Under the pieces are notes generated by a model. The model was not told the DNA's origin and did not search any database. It saw only the letters and a list, made by a program, of their open reading frames with translations. A DNA stretch of 64,000 bases from Pseudomonadota bacterium (GTDB lineage Bacteria; Myxococcota_A; Polyangia; GCA-2747355): assembly GCA_016702545.1 (NCBI GenBank), contig JADJDT010000018.1, positions 102,930 to 166,929 of the forward strand. The letters run 5' to 3'. Below are positions 21,123 through 29,750 of this stretch, piece after piece; position 1 is the stretch's first letter; every line of letters starts with the position of its first letter. A program made the translations under genes and the position numbers.

Positions 21123-22067
21123 GTGAGCAAGCCAACAGGCGACCAGGCGCCCCTCCTGCAGCAGCCCTTCCTCCAGCACCATTTCCACAGCGCGGCCCAG
21201 CAGGAGGCCTCCGCCAAGCTCGGCATGTGGCTCTTCCTGGCGCAGGAGCTGGTGTTCTTCGGCGGCATCTTTCTGGCCTATGGCGCCGTGCGCTACTTCT
21301 ATCCGGAGACGATGCTGAGCGCGCACGAGCACCTCAGCGTGCCGATGGGGGCGCTCAACACCGCGGTCCTGATCACCAGCAGCCTGACGATGGCGCTGGC
21401 GGTCCATGCGGCGCAGCGCGGGGCCCTGCGCGCATTGCGCCGCAACCTGCTGCTGACGGTCGCTCTCGCTGGCGCCTTCCTCGTCGTCAAGTACGTCGAG
21501 TACGCGCACAAGTTTCACGACGGGCTCTTGGCCGGCAACTACCTCACGGCCCATGGCATGCTCGACGACGACCAGGGCGCGCGGCTGCAGCAGGCCTTTC
21601 GCCTGCGTGCGTCCCCCGAGCAGGTCCACTTCCGCTTCGACGCGCGCTACCCGGTCACGCGGGAGGCGCTGCTGCGAGCCTTCGGCGCGCACAAGATGCC
21701 CGTGCGCGCCATCACCCGCGCGGACGCCGCGCTGACCGTCAGCGAGCCCCAGCTCGCGCACGCGAGGGCCTTCAATGGCGCACTCGATGATCCGGCGGTC
21801 TGGGGCTCGCAGGCGGGATCCAACACCTTCGCCGTGACCTTCGCCGGGAAGCCGCACATCTTCTTCGGGCTCTACTTCGCGATGACGGCCCTGCACGGGC
21901 TGCACGTCTTGATCGGCATGCTCCTGCTCGGCTGGGTCTGGCGGCGCGCCGGACGGGGCGACTTCTCGCGCGCCTATTTCACCCCGGTGGAGAACGTCGG
22001 GCTCTACTGGCACCTCGTCGACCTGATCTGGATCTTTCTCTTTCCGCTGCTCTACCTCGTGCGCTAA
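21123..22067 (+). CDS. coxC: cytochrome c oxidase subunit III
   Basis: The GTG start gives 314 residues. The hydrophobic framework matches subunit III: KLGMWLFLAQELVFFGGIFLAYG, then NTAVLITSSLTMALAVHAAQRG, FLVVKYVEYAHKF, a long loop, FFGLYFAMTALHGLHVLIGMLLLGWVW, and a C-terminal NVGLYWHLVDLIWIFLFPLLYL. The soluble loop between helices, about residues 140-245, adds roughly 100 residues to the usual 200 and has no recognised fold. The stop TAA directly abuts the palindromic element at 22068. Confidence 0.94.
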   Translation: MSKPTGDQAPLLQQPFLQHHFHSAAQQEASAKLGMWLFLAQELVFFGGIFLAYGAVRYFYPETMLSAHEHLSVPMGALNTAVLITSSLTMALAVHAAQRGALRALRRNLLLTVALAGAFLVVKYVEYAHKFHDGLLAGNYLTAHGMLDDDQGARLQQAFRLRASPEQVHFRFDARYPVTREALLRAFGAHKMPVRAITRADAALTVSEPQLAHARAFNGALDDPAVWGSQAGSNTFAVTFAGKPHIFFGLYFAMTALHGLHVLIGMLLLGWVWRRAGRGDFSRAYFTPVENVGLYWHLVDLIWIFLFPLLYLVR

Positions 22068-22225
22068 GGAGGTTGGCGGAAATTAGCTTGCCAGGTTGGC
22101 GGTCGAGGCGCCCGTGCGGCAAGGCGCGAGGAGGGCGCGTACTGCCTGTACGCAACCGACGAGCAACGCAGACGCGCGGGATGGATCGGCCGCTCAAGTT
22201 GGTAAGATAATTTCGGCCAGCCTCC
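22068..22225. mobile_element. 158-bp MITE-like palindromic element between coxC and coxD
   Basis: The two ends are imperfect inverted repeats: GGAGGTTGGCGGAAATTAGC (22068-22087) against the complement of 22206-22225, GGAGGCTGGCCGAAATTATC. They match at 17 of 20, extending to about 25 of 31. TAA flanks both sides (22065-22067, which is the coxC stop codon, and 22226-22228), like a 3-bp target duplication. The interior has no coding capacity but includes GCGTAC-TGCCT-GTACGC. It looks like a non-autonomous element or a REP-type palindrome, and could fold as a hairpin in the operon mRNA. Confidence 0.7.
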
Positions 22226-22265
22226 TAAGGGGCGGCGCCGAAGGGATGCCGAGGAGCTTGGAGCC

Positions 22266-22868
22266 ATGAGCGAGCACATCTCAAAGGGGGCTGCCCTCGA
22301 CACCAACGTCGCGGCCACGGCCCACGCGATCACGCCCCTGCGCGTCTACCTCGGCGTCTTCGCCGCGCTGCTGGCACTGACGGGCGTCACCGTCGGCCTC
22401 TCCTACGCCGACATTGGACCGGGCGCGCTCTACCTGGCGCTCTTCGTCGCCCTGATCAAGGCCGGGCTGGTGGTCGGCTACTTCATGCACCTCAAGCAGG
22501 ACGCGCGCTTTCACCAGCTGATCTTCTTCAGATCGGGAGCCGTGCTCGTCTTCATGTTCGCCTTCACCTTCATCGATCTGGTCAGCCGCCCGGCGATCGT
22601 GGCCGAGCAGGGCACCCTGGTGCTGGGCCAAGAGCGCGAGCAGGTCGCGTTCGAGGCGGAGCTGCGTCAACGTCTCTCCGCAGCCAAGGCCGCCGCCCAG
22701 CCGACCGCATCGCCCGGCCCGAGCGCCGCGGCCCCGGCGGCCACACCCACCTCCGCCGCCCTCGCGACGGCCCCCGTCAGCGACGCCTCACCGAGCCCCG
22801 AGGCCGGGGCCACGGCCCCTCGTCCCGGGGGCGCCGACGCCGGCACGCCTGCCGCCCGCTCACGCTGA
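22266..22868 (+). CDS. coxD: cytochrome c oxidase subunit IV family protein
   Basis: This 200-residue protein has about 115 N-terminal residues that match bacterial subunit IV (COX4_pro): helices LGVFAALLALTGVTVGLSY, ALYLALFVALIKAGLVVGYFMHL and GAVLVFMFAFTFIDLV, with the typical KAGLVVGYFMHLK motif. The last 70 residues are low-complexity A/P/T, of unknown role. The ATG at 22266 follows GAGGAGCTTGGAGCC. It is separated from coxC by the palindromic element, so its co-transcription with the rest of the operon is likely but not certain. Confidence 0.9.
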   Translation: MSEHISKGAALDTNVAATAHAITPLRVYLGVFAALLALTGVTVGLSYADIGPGALYLALFVALIKAGLVVGYFMHLKQDARFHQLIFFRSGAVLVFMFAFTFIDLVSRPAIVAEQGTLVLGQEREQVAFEAELRQRLSAAKAAAQPTASPGPSAAAPAATPTSAALATAPVSDASPSPEAGATAPRPGGADAGTPAARSR

Positions 22869-23083
22869 GGTCACAGCGCCAGCTTTTAGCGGAGGGCTGC
22901 TCCTAGCGTTGGGTTTCTCGCCGCATGGCTGCAAGCGCGAGGCACTTCGGCTAACCTGGGACGCGCCCGCGCGCCGCGCGGCCTTCACCCGGACGGGCGA
23001 GATCGGTCGTTCCGCGCGCAGACCGCCATCGTGCCGACTTTGGCCACGACGAATCACAGCCACGGACGGAAAGGGGATCGGAC

Positions 23084-24162
23084 ATGGGATCGAAGAAGCG
23101 TGCGAGTGCGGTCGTGCTGTCGCTAGCGCTGGGGCTCTTCGCTGCAGCCTGCAGCGACGGCAACTCGCGGGCCGACGCGGGGAAGGATCGCGGAACGACG
23201 CGGCGTGACGGCCGCGCCGACAGCGCGAGCGCGCGCGATCGGAGCGTCGTAGCCGACCGGGGCGCGGCCAGCGCAGATCGCGGCGCGGTCGCCGCAGACC
23301 GGGGCGTGGGCAGCCCGGATGCCGCGCGCGACGGCGCCCTGGGGCCACCGATCACCGTCAAGGCGCTCGTCGACTATGTGCAACTCACGGGCGGCAACGC
23401 GAGCTTCGAGGTGCTGGCGCCGCAACTCAACACGGCGCTGCTCGGCACCGCTTCCGAGCACCCGATCCTGATCGAGCTGAGGGCCTCAACGACGCGACCG
23501 GGCAAAACGATGCCAGCGTCACGGTGACGCTGCGCCAGTGCCCGCAGGCGCTCGGATTGAACTGGAACCAGCTCTTCGGCATCAGCACCTCGGTCCCCTG
23601 CGCGACGGGCCCCGTGGCCGCCACCCTGACCGGGTCGATCCAGCAGGGCCAGCTGGTGGCCGAGGGCAGCGGCGAGCTGATGTTCAGCGACGGGACGGGG
23701 TCGTTCGAGCTCTATGTGCAGAACCCGAAGCTCGAGGCCTCGCTGGGGCCGAGTGGCGACCAGGCCGGCGTGCACTTCCTCGGTGGCCCCGCGAGCGTCA
23801 GCGCCGTCAACGGCAAGCTGAGCGGCACGATCAGCATCGCCCGCGCGGCGGTCGGGGCCTATGCCTTCGACGACAACGCGCACTGCCCCAACCAGAACCT
23901 GCTGGATACGCTCGTCCTGGGCTGCACCGGCTCGGGCATCACCTGGCCGCTGGTCCAGCCCCAGGTCGATGTGGACGGCGATGGCCTCGAGACCTTCCTG
24001 GCAGAGTGCACCACGGGAACGGCCGGCCAGCTCATCACCTGCTGCCGCGACGGCAATGGCACCCAGACGCAGGGCCGCACCTGCCCGCAGGCAACGGTCT
24101 TCAAGGACGCCTACCGCGTGCAGTACAAGCTGCACGCCACGCGCGTCTCAGGCGTGATCTAG
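23084..24162 (+). CDS. putative lipoprotein with RAD-rich linker, frameshifted
   Basis: The ATG at 23084 starts a lipoprotein signal (VVLSLALGLFAAACSDG, lipobox AAAC), then an Asp/Arg/Ala-rich linker with repeats such as DRGA.SADRGAVAADRG, then VKALVDYVQLTGGNASFEV. That frame stops at 23527, but the matching continuation GLNDATGQNDASVTVTLRQCPQALGL is in the next frame and runs to 24162. One added G in the GGG at about 23483 joins them, giving a product of about 359 residues. The C-terminal domain has paired cysteines and a calcium-like DVDGDGLETFL. The Ala/Arg/Asp-rich linker after the lipid Cys is common in Myxococcota lipoproteins. Function unknown. The region 22869-23083 upstream shows no gene. 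Confidence 0.7.
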
Positions 24163-24200
24163 GCCCAAAACAAGCGCGTCCCGCGCGCGCTTTGGCCTGG
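24158..24200. terminator. hairpin repeat overlapping the lipoprotein stop codon
   Basis: Starting two bases before the TAG stop, 24158-24186 is identical over 29 bp to 52444-52472, which overlaps the stop of the phosphofructokinase gene. Here GGCCCAAAAC and GCTTTGGCCTGG form an imperfect stem around a GCGCG/CGCGC core. It lies between two convergent genes (the ferritin gene ends at 24224), so it could end transcription from both sides. There is no T-tract. Confidence 0.6.
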
Positions 24201-24223
24201 ATACGACGCCCCGCCGCGAAGGC

Positions 24224-24718
24224 CTACTTCGCGCCGCGCTTGCCCAGCTTCGAGTCGAGATACCAGATCCCGCCGCCCTTCTCGCCGATCGCGCGCAGCT
24301 GGTCGAGGATCTGGCCGGCGGTCGCCTCCTCCTCCACCTGCTCGGTCACGTACCACTGCAGCGTGATCTCGCTGGCGAAGTCCTTCTCCTGGCGCGAGCA
24401 CTCGAAGAGCGCGTTGATGGTGCCAGTGATCTTCCGCTCGTGCTCTAGCACCTGCTCGAAGAGCTGAGTGATCGTCCCGAACTCCTTGGGCGGCGCCTCG
24501 ATCGCGCGCAGATCCAGGCGGCCACCGCGATCGAGCACGAAGGTGACCAGCTTCAGCGCGTGGGTGGTCTCCTCCTGCGCCTGCAGCCGGAGCCACTGGG
24601 CGAAGCCACGGAAGCTCTTGGCCTCGCAGTGCGCGCTCATCGCCAGATAGAGCTGCGCCGAGGACTGCTCCAGGTTGATCTGTCGGTTCAGGGCATCTTC
24701 GATTTTCTGGTTGATCAT
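24224..24718 (-). CDS. ftnA: ferritin
   Basis: This 164-residue non-heme bacterial ferritin stores iron as a mineral core in a 24-mer. The four-helix bundle and ferroxidase residues are visible: the first-helix Glu in NLEQSSAQLYLAMSAHCE, the EETTHALK-type E-E-x-x-H in helix B, LFEQVLEHERKIT, and QWYVTEQVEEEATAGQILDQL in helices C/D. The ATG at 24718 follows GGGAGAGAAGAG. The gene is transcribed away from the RNase P RNA end and converges on the lipoprotein gene. Confidence 0.95.
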   Translation of the reverse strand: MINQKIEDALNRQINLEQSSAQLYLAMSAHCEAKSFRGFAQWLRLQAQEETTHALKLVTFVLDRGGRLDLRAIEAPPKEFGTITQLFEQVLEHERKITGTINALFECSRQEKDFASEITLQWYVTEQVEEEATAGQILDQLRAIGEKGGGIWYLDSKLGKRGAK

Positions 24719-24785
24719 CTCTTCTCTCCCAAAATGCTGCGAACACCGCGACGCTGCCGTCGTTCCGAGCGCGTTGCACTCCGCC

Positions 24786-25204
<419 letters not shown>

Positions 25205-25360
25205 GCGGAAGCAACGCGGCGGCTAGCATGCGCGGTACCCAGACCAAGTCAAGCGCCGACCGACAGCCAGCCCCACCGGCCTTGAACCCCAAGGGTGGCG
25301 CCGCTGCAGGCCGAGGGCCTAGAATCGACCTTCTCTCCAGCACCCACGAAGGACGCACAC

Positions 25361-28300
25361 ATGGCAGCCCAAGGGCCACCCATCGGACGGCTGAAGCGTT
25401 ACGCCTGGGCCCTCGTCGCCACCTGGGTCGTCCTGCTAGCCGCGTCGTTCTACTGGAACCGGCGCGGCACCTACGAGGCCGTGAACCGCGCCGCCATCGC
25501 CAAGGGCCGCGCCCTCTTCGACAAAGACCTGCTCTACCGCGCCTGGAACGCCAGACTGGGCGGGGTCTATGCCCGCGTGACCGCGGAGACGCCCCCCAAC
25601 CCCTACCTCGAGGGGGTGGTCCAGGAGCGCGATCTCGTCACCCCGAAGGGCGAGCGGCTGACGCTGATCAACCCGTCCTACATGACCCGCGCCGTGCTCG
25701 ACCTGCAGAATCAGACGCACGGGGTCTCGGGGCGCATCACCAGCCTGCGACCGTTGCGGCCGAAGAACGCTCCCGACCCCTGGGAACGACGCGCCCTCGA
25801 GCGGCTCAACCGCGGCGCGCTTCAGGTGGCGGAGATCGTGTCCCTGCGGGGCGAGCCCCACCTGCGGCTGATTCGGCCGCTGCTGACCGATGCCTCGTGT
25901 CTGGCCTGCCATCGCCGCCAGGGCTACAAGATCGGCGATGTCCGCGGCGGGATCAGCGTCAGCGTGCCCTACAAGCCCTATCGGGCACTTTTCGCAGCCC
26001 GAGTCGGCGCGCTCGCCGTCGCGCACCTCAGCCTGCTGGTGATCGGCCTGCTGGCGATCGGGCTGGGCCATCAACGGGTCCGCGCCGCGCAGGACACGGC
26101 GCTGCGCGAGAACCAGAAGCTCAATGCGATCATCGCCGGCATGGACCAGGGCGTCGTCTTCGCCGATCGCGAGGGTCAGGTCGTCGCGGCCAATGCGAGC
26201 CTGGCGGCGTTTCTGCCGACCACCGCGGAACGCGCGCTCGACCGCCCCTTGCTCGAGCTGCCCGACGCTGCGCTCCGCGCCCGCCTCGGCGCCCTGCTCC
26301 CCGCCTTCGCCAGCACGCCCGGCTCGACCCCAGTGATCGTCGAGCAGCGACTCGCCGAGCGGGATGCGATCGTCCGCATTCAGCCGATCTACCGCGAGGG
26401 CGCTTACCAGGGGGTGGTGATCAACCTCGTCGATGTCAGTGAGCTGGTCCAGGCGCGTCGCCAGGCCGAGGGCGCCAGTCGCGCCAAGGCCGAGTTCCTG
26501 GCCAACGTCAGCCACGAGATCCGCACGCCGATGAACGCCATCATCGGCATGTCAGACCTGCTGAGCGAGACCGCGCTCGATGAGCTGCAACAGCGCTACA
26601 CGGCCACGCTGCACGATGGCGCGACCGGCCTGCTCGGCCTGCTCAACGACATCCTCGACCTGTCGAAGATCGAGGCCGGCAAGCTGGAGCTCGACGAGCA
26701 ACCCTTCGACCTGCTCGAGCTGATCGAGGGGGTCAACGACCTGCTCGCGGTGCGCGCTCAGCACAAGGGCTTGGACTACGCCTGCGTCATCGAGCCCAGC
26801 GTCCCGCTGCAGCTGCATGGCGATGCCGTCCGGCTGCGACAGGTCATCACCAACCTCACCGGCAACGCCATCAAGTTCACGTCCCAGGGCGAGGTCGTCC
26901 TCTCGGTGGAGGCCGCCCCGCGAGGCGGCGGCATCGAGCTGCGCTGCGCAGTGAGCGACACCGGCATCGGTATCCCATGGCACAAGCTCGGCGAACTCTT
27001 CACCGCCTTCACGCAAGCCGACGCTTCGACCAGCCGCAAGTACGGCGGGACCGGGCTCGGCCTCTCGATCAGCCGCCGCCTGATCGAGCTGCTGGGTGGA
27101 ACGCTCAGCGCAGCCAGCGAAGAGGGTCGCGGCAGCACCTTCTCGTTCACGGTGCCCCTGGCGCTCGACCCGGCCACGGCGCCGTCCGGGCCGCCCTCGG
27201 CCACGCCCCACCCAACGCTGTCGGTGATTGTTTTCGAACCCCGCCCGGCCAGCCGCCGCGCCTGCGTGGCGCTGACCCGCCGTTGTGGCCACGACTGCAG
27301 CGCGGCCGAGGACGCGACGACGGCCCGGGCTGCCCACCGTCGCCTGCGCGACGCCGGCTCCAACCGCATTGCGCTGCTGATGGCCCACGACGCGCCCGGG
27401 GGCGCGGAGCTTGCCCGTGAGCTGCGCGCTGCCGACGCCACAGCGACGATCGTGCGGATGGTCCCGCTCGCGGCGGCGGCCTCGCGATCGCTGGCCGCGG
27501 CGGACGCGGTCGCTCACGCTCAGCTCACGATGCCGCTCAAGTGCGCCGACCTGCGACGCCTGCTGGAGCGGCTCGCGCGCGGGGAGCGAGCGCTGGCCCT
27601 GGCGACGCGACGGACCAAGGACACGCAGCCGGTCGCGCCGGCACGCCCGCTCGAGGTGCTGCTGGTCGAGGACAACCAGACCAACCAGCTCGTGGCCTGC
27701 ACGCACCTCGAACGGCTGGGCCACCGCGTCGAGGTGGCCTCCGGCGGCCACGCAGCGCTCGCCGCGTTGGCGGGTCGGCGCTTCGACCTCGTGCTGATGG
27801 ACATCCAGATGCCCGAGCTGGATGGTCTGGCCACCACCGCGATCATTCGCGACCCGACCTCGGCCGTGCTCGATCACAGCGTGCCGATCGTCGCGATGAC
27901 CGCCCATGCGATGCCGACCGACCGCCGCCGCTTCCTCGAGGCGGGGATGAATGACTTCCTCGGCAAGCCCGTCAGCCGGGCCGAGCTCGCCTCCGCCCTG
28001 GGCCGCTGCTGCCCCGGATCCGGGCCCACGGCCGCCCTCACCACGACCCACGACTCGGCCCCTCCCACGCCCGGGTCGCCGCTCGCCGCGCCACCGGCCC
28101 CGGCGGAGTCGACTGGCACGGCCTTCGACGCCGAGGCGTTGCTCGGGCGCTGGGAGGGCGATGCCGAGATGGTCCGCCTGTTGGTCTCCGTCTTCAGCGA
28201 GGAGGCTCCGGCGCTGCTCCAGGCGCTCGACCGCGCGCTGGCGACGGCGGACGCGCGGGCACTGCGTGCAGCGGCTCACAAGCTCAAGGGCGCCGCGAGC

Positions 28301-28453
28301 AATCTCGCGGCGGGCCCGGTCGTGGCCCTGGCTCAAACGCTCGAGCACGACCCGCGGCTGGCGCTGGCTGAGGAGCGCGTCGTGGCCCTTCGTGGGGCCG
28401 TGGCAGCGCTGCTGCTGGAGCTGCGCCAGGCGGAGCTGCTGCCTCTGGGCTAG
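25361..28453 (+). CDS. heme-c hybrid histidine kinase (DUF3365-PAS-HisKA-HATPase-REC-Hpt)
   Basis: This 1030-residue membrane sensor begins at the ATG at 25361. In order it has: an N-terminal helix (YAWALVATWVVLLAASFYW); a periplasmic DUF3365/Tll0287-like domain with the heme-c motif C180-LAC-H184 inside CLACHRRQGYKIGDVRGGISV; a second helix near 220-240; a PAS-like segment (AIIAGMDQGVVFADREGQVVAANASL); HisKA with the phospho-acceptor H385 in NVSHEIRTPMN; HATPase_c (LTGNAIKF, DTGIGIP, GGTGLGLSISRRL); a degenerate receiver lacking a clear phospho-Asp; a true receiver with D814 (LVLMDIQMPELDG); and a C-terminal Hpt with H973 (AAHKLKGAASNL). It is a full phosphorelay in one chain, probably sensing redox state or gas through heme. 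No dedicated response regulator follows. The output may lie in the facing minus-strand cluster. The 3' end overlaps the convergent kinase gene by 4 bp. Confidence 0.93.
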   Translation: MAAQGPPIGRLKRYAWALVATWVVLLAASFYWNRRGTYEAVNRAAIAKGRALFDKDLLYRAWNARLGGVYARVTAETPPNPYLEGVVQERDLVTPKGERLTLINPSYMTRAVLDLQNQTHGVSGRITSLRPLRPKNAPDPWERRALERLNRGALQVAEIVSLRGEPHLRLIRPLLTDASCLACHRRQGYKIGDVRGGISVSVPYKPYRALFAARVGALAVAHLSLLVIGLLAIGLGHQRVRAAQDTALRENQKLNAIIAGMDQGVVFADREGQVVAANASLAAFLPTTAERALDRPLLELPDAALRARLGALLPAFASTPGSTPVIVEQRLAERDAIVRIQPIYREGAYQGVVINLVDVSELVQARRQAEGASRAKAEFLANVSHEIRTPMNAIIGMSDLLSETALDELQQRYTATLHDGATGLLGLLNDILDLSKIEAGKLELDEQPFDLLELIEGVNDLLAVRAQHKGLDYACVIEPSVPLQLHGDAVRLRQVITNLTGNAIKFTSQGEVVLSVEAAPRGGGIELRCAVSDTGIGIPWHKLGELFTAFTQADASTSRKYGGTGLGLSISRRLIELLGGTLSAASEEGRGSTFSFTVPLALDPATAPSGPPSATPHPTLSVIVFEPRPASRRACVALTRRCGHDCSAAEDATTARAAHRRLRDAGSNRIALLMAHDAPGGAELARELRAADATATIVRMVPLAAAASRSLAAADAVAHAQLTMPLKCADLRRLLERLARGERALALATRRTKDTQPVAPARPLEVLLVEDNQTNQLVACTHLERLGHRVEVASGGHAALAALAGRRFDLVLMDIQMPELDGLATTAIIRDPTSAVLDHSVPIVAMTAHAMPTDRRRFLEAGMNDFLGKPVSRAELASALGRCCPGSGPTAALTTTHDSAPPTPGSPLAAPPAPAESTGTAFDAEALLGRWEGDAEMVRLLVSVFSEEAPALLQALDRALATADARALRAAAHKLKGAASNLAAGPVVALAQTLEHDPRLALAEERVVALRGAVAALLLELRQAELLPLG

Positions 28454-29679
28454 AGGGGCCGGAGCTTGACGCGCAGCCGGTCGACGTTGAGACGATAGAT
28501 TCGATCGTGCGGGTCCAGGGCAAGCGCCCGCTCCCAATGCGTCAGCGCCTCGCCATAGGCTCGGCGACGCACCAGCTCGAGTCCTGCGACGAAGTGCTGG
28601 GCCGCGGCGTCGCGTGCCCCGGGCGACCCGGCCGCCAAGGCGACCAGCTTGCCGCTACGCACCACCCGCGACCCACGGGACGCCACGGCCCCGCGCGGGC
28701 CGCGCGCGGGCGTGCCGCCCACCGCGGCCCCCTGCCCAGACAGACCTCCCGCAGCTTCCACCACGCCGCACGCCCACTCCACGAAGTAGCCCAGGCCACG
28801 CTCGGCGTCCTCCCCCGCGCCGAGGATTTCCTCCAACTCGGCAGAGAGCAAGCGGGCGTCGCCGTAGCGCGCGCCAGGATCGCGCGCCAGCGCGCGCAAC
28901 ACCACGGCCTCCAGCCGCGGCGAGACGTCGCGATTGATCAGCCGCACCGGGACTGGAACGCCGCGCAGGAGCTGGCGCCGCAACGCAGCGCCGTTGGCCC
29001 CGCGGAAGGGCGGAAAACCCGTCAGGCACTCGTAGAGCACCGCGCCCGCCGCGTAGACGTCGGCGCGGCGGTCGATGCTCAGATGAAAGAGCTGCTCCGG
29101 TGCCATGTAGCGCTGCTTGCCGAGCGGCAGCCCGAGGGCCGCTGGCCCCTCGCTCGACGGCTCGACGCGTCCGAGACCGAAGTCGATCAGCTTGCTCGCG
29201 CCCGCGTAGGAAACGACGATGTTGTCGGGGCTGACGTCGCCGTGCACCAGGCCGAGCCGGCCGCCGGCCTCGTCGCGCAGCTCATGCGCGTGGTGCAGCC
29301 CGCGACAGACGGCGGCGACGATCCGCAGGGCGACCCAGCTTGGCATCGCCTCGCGACGCAGCCGCAGCGCGTCGTTGATCTGGCGCAGGTCGCGCCCGGC
29401 CACATGATCCATCGCCATGAAGTAGCGGCCGTCGGCCTCGCCGAAGTCCGTAACACGCGCAAGGTTGGGGTGATCCAATCGGCTGGCCAGCACCGCGGTC
29501 GCGCCGAAGTGGCGCACAAAGGCAGGGTCCTGCGCCAGGTGCGGCAGCAAGATCTTGAGCACCACGCTCTGCTGGCGGCCCTTGCTGCCGGCCACCTGCG
29601 CCAGCCAGACCTCCGCCGTACCCCCGCGCGCGAGCGGTGCGATGACCTGATACGATCCGAGGCGCGTTCCAGGCTGCAA
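28450..29679 (-). CDS. serine/threonine protein kinase with TPR-like tail
   Basis: This 409-residue soluble Hanks-type kinase has the Gly-loop LARGGTAEVWLAQ, Lys in VVLKILLP, the catalytic loop HGDVSPDN, IDFGLG, and KQRYMAPEQ. HGD replaces the usual HRD Arg with Gly, so it is a non-RD kinase and may not need activation-loop phosphorylation. After the kinase domain (about 1-275) comes a G/A-rich linker, then a TPR-like end (FVAGLELVRRRAYGEALTHWERALALDPHDRIYRLNVDRL). The start is TTG at 29679, with no ATG nearby. It is the last gene of the minus-strand signalling cluster, 71 bp after the response regulator. Confidence 0.9.
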   Translation of the reverse strand: MQPGTRLGSYQVIAPLARGGTAEVWLAQVAGSKGRQQSVVLKILLPHLAQDPAFVRHFGATAVLASRLDHPNLARVTDFGEADGRYFMAMDHVAGRDLRQINDALRLRREAMPSWVALRIVAAVCRGLHHAHELRDEAGGRLGLVHGDVSPDNIVVSYAGASKLIDFGLGRVEPSSEGPAALGLPLGKQRYMAPEQLFHLSIDRRADVYAAGAVLYECLTGFPPFRGANGAALRRQLLRGVPVPVRLINRDVSPRLEAVVLRALARDPGARYGDARLLSAELEEILGAGEDAERGLGYFVEWACGVVEAAGGLSGQGAAVGGTPARGPRGAVASRGSRVVRSGKLVALAAGSPGARDAAAQHFVAGLELVRRRAYGEALTHWERALALDPHDRIYRLNVDRLRVKLRPL

Positions 29680-29750
29680 CCTTCGCCTAGCCCTTCTGCC
29701 GCGACGACCCGCGGAGAGCCTGCCGGATCGCGACAGGCCCCGACGATCTT

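Noticed and set aside
22068..22225. Palindrome between coxC and coxD read as a plain transcription terminator
   Set aside because: The arms are 120 bp apart and imperfect, with no T-run. The flanking TAA copies fit an inserted element better, although a terminator role is not excluded.
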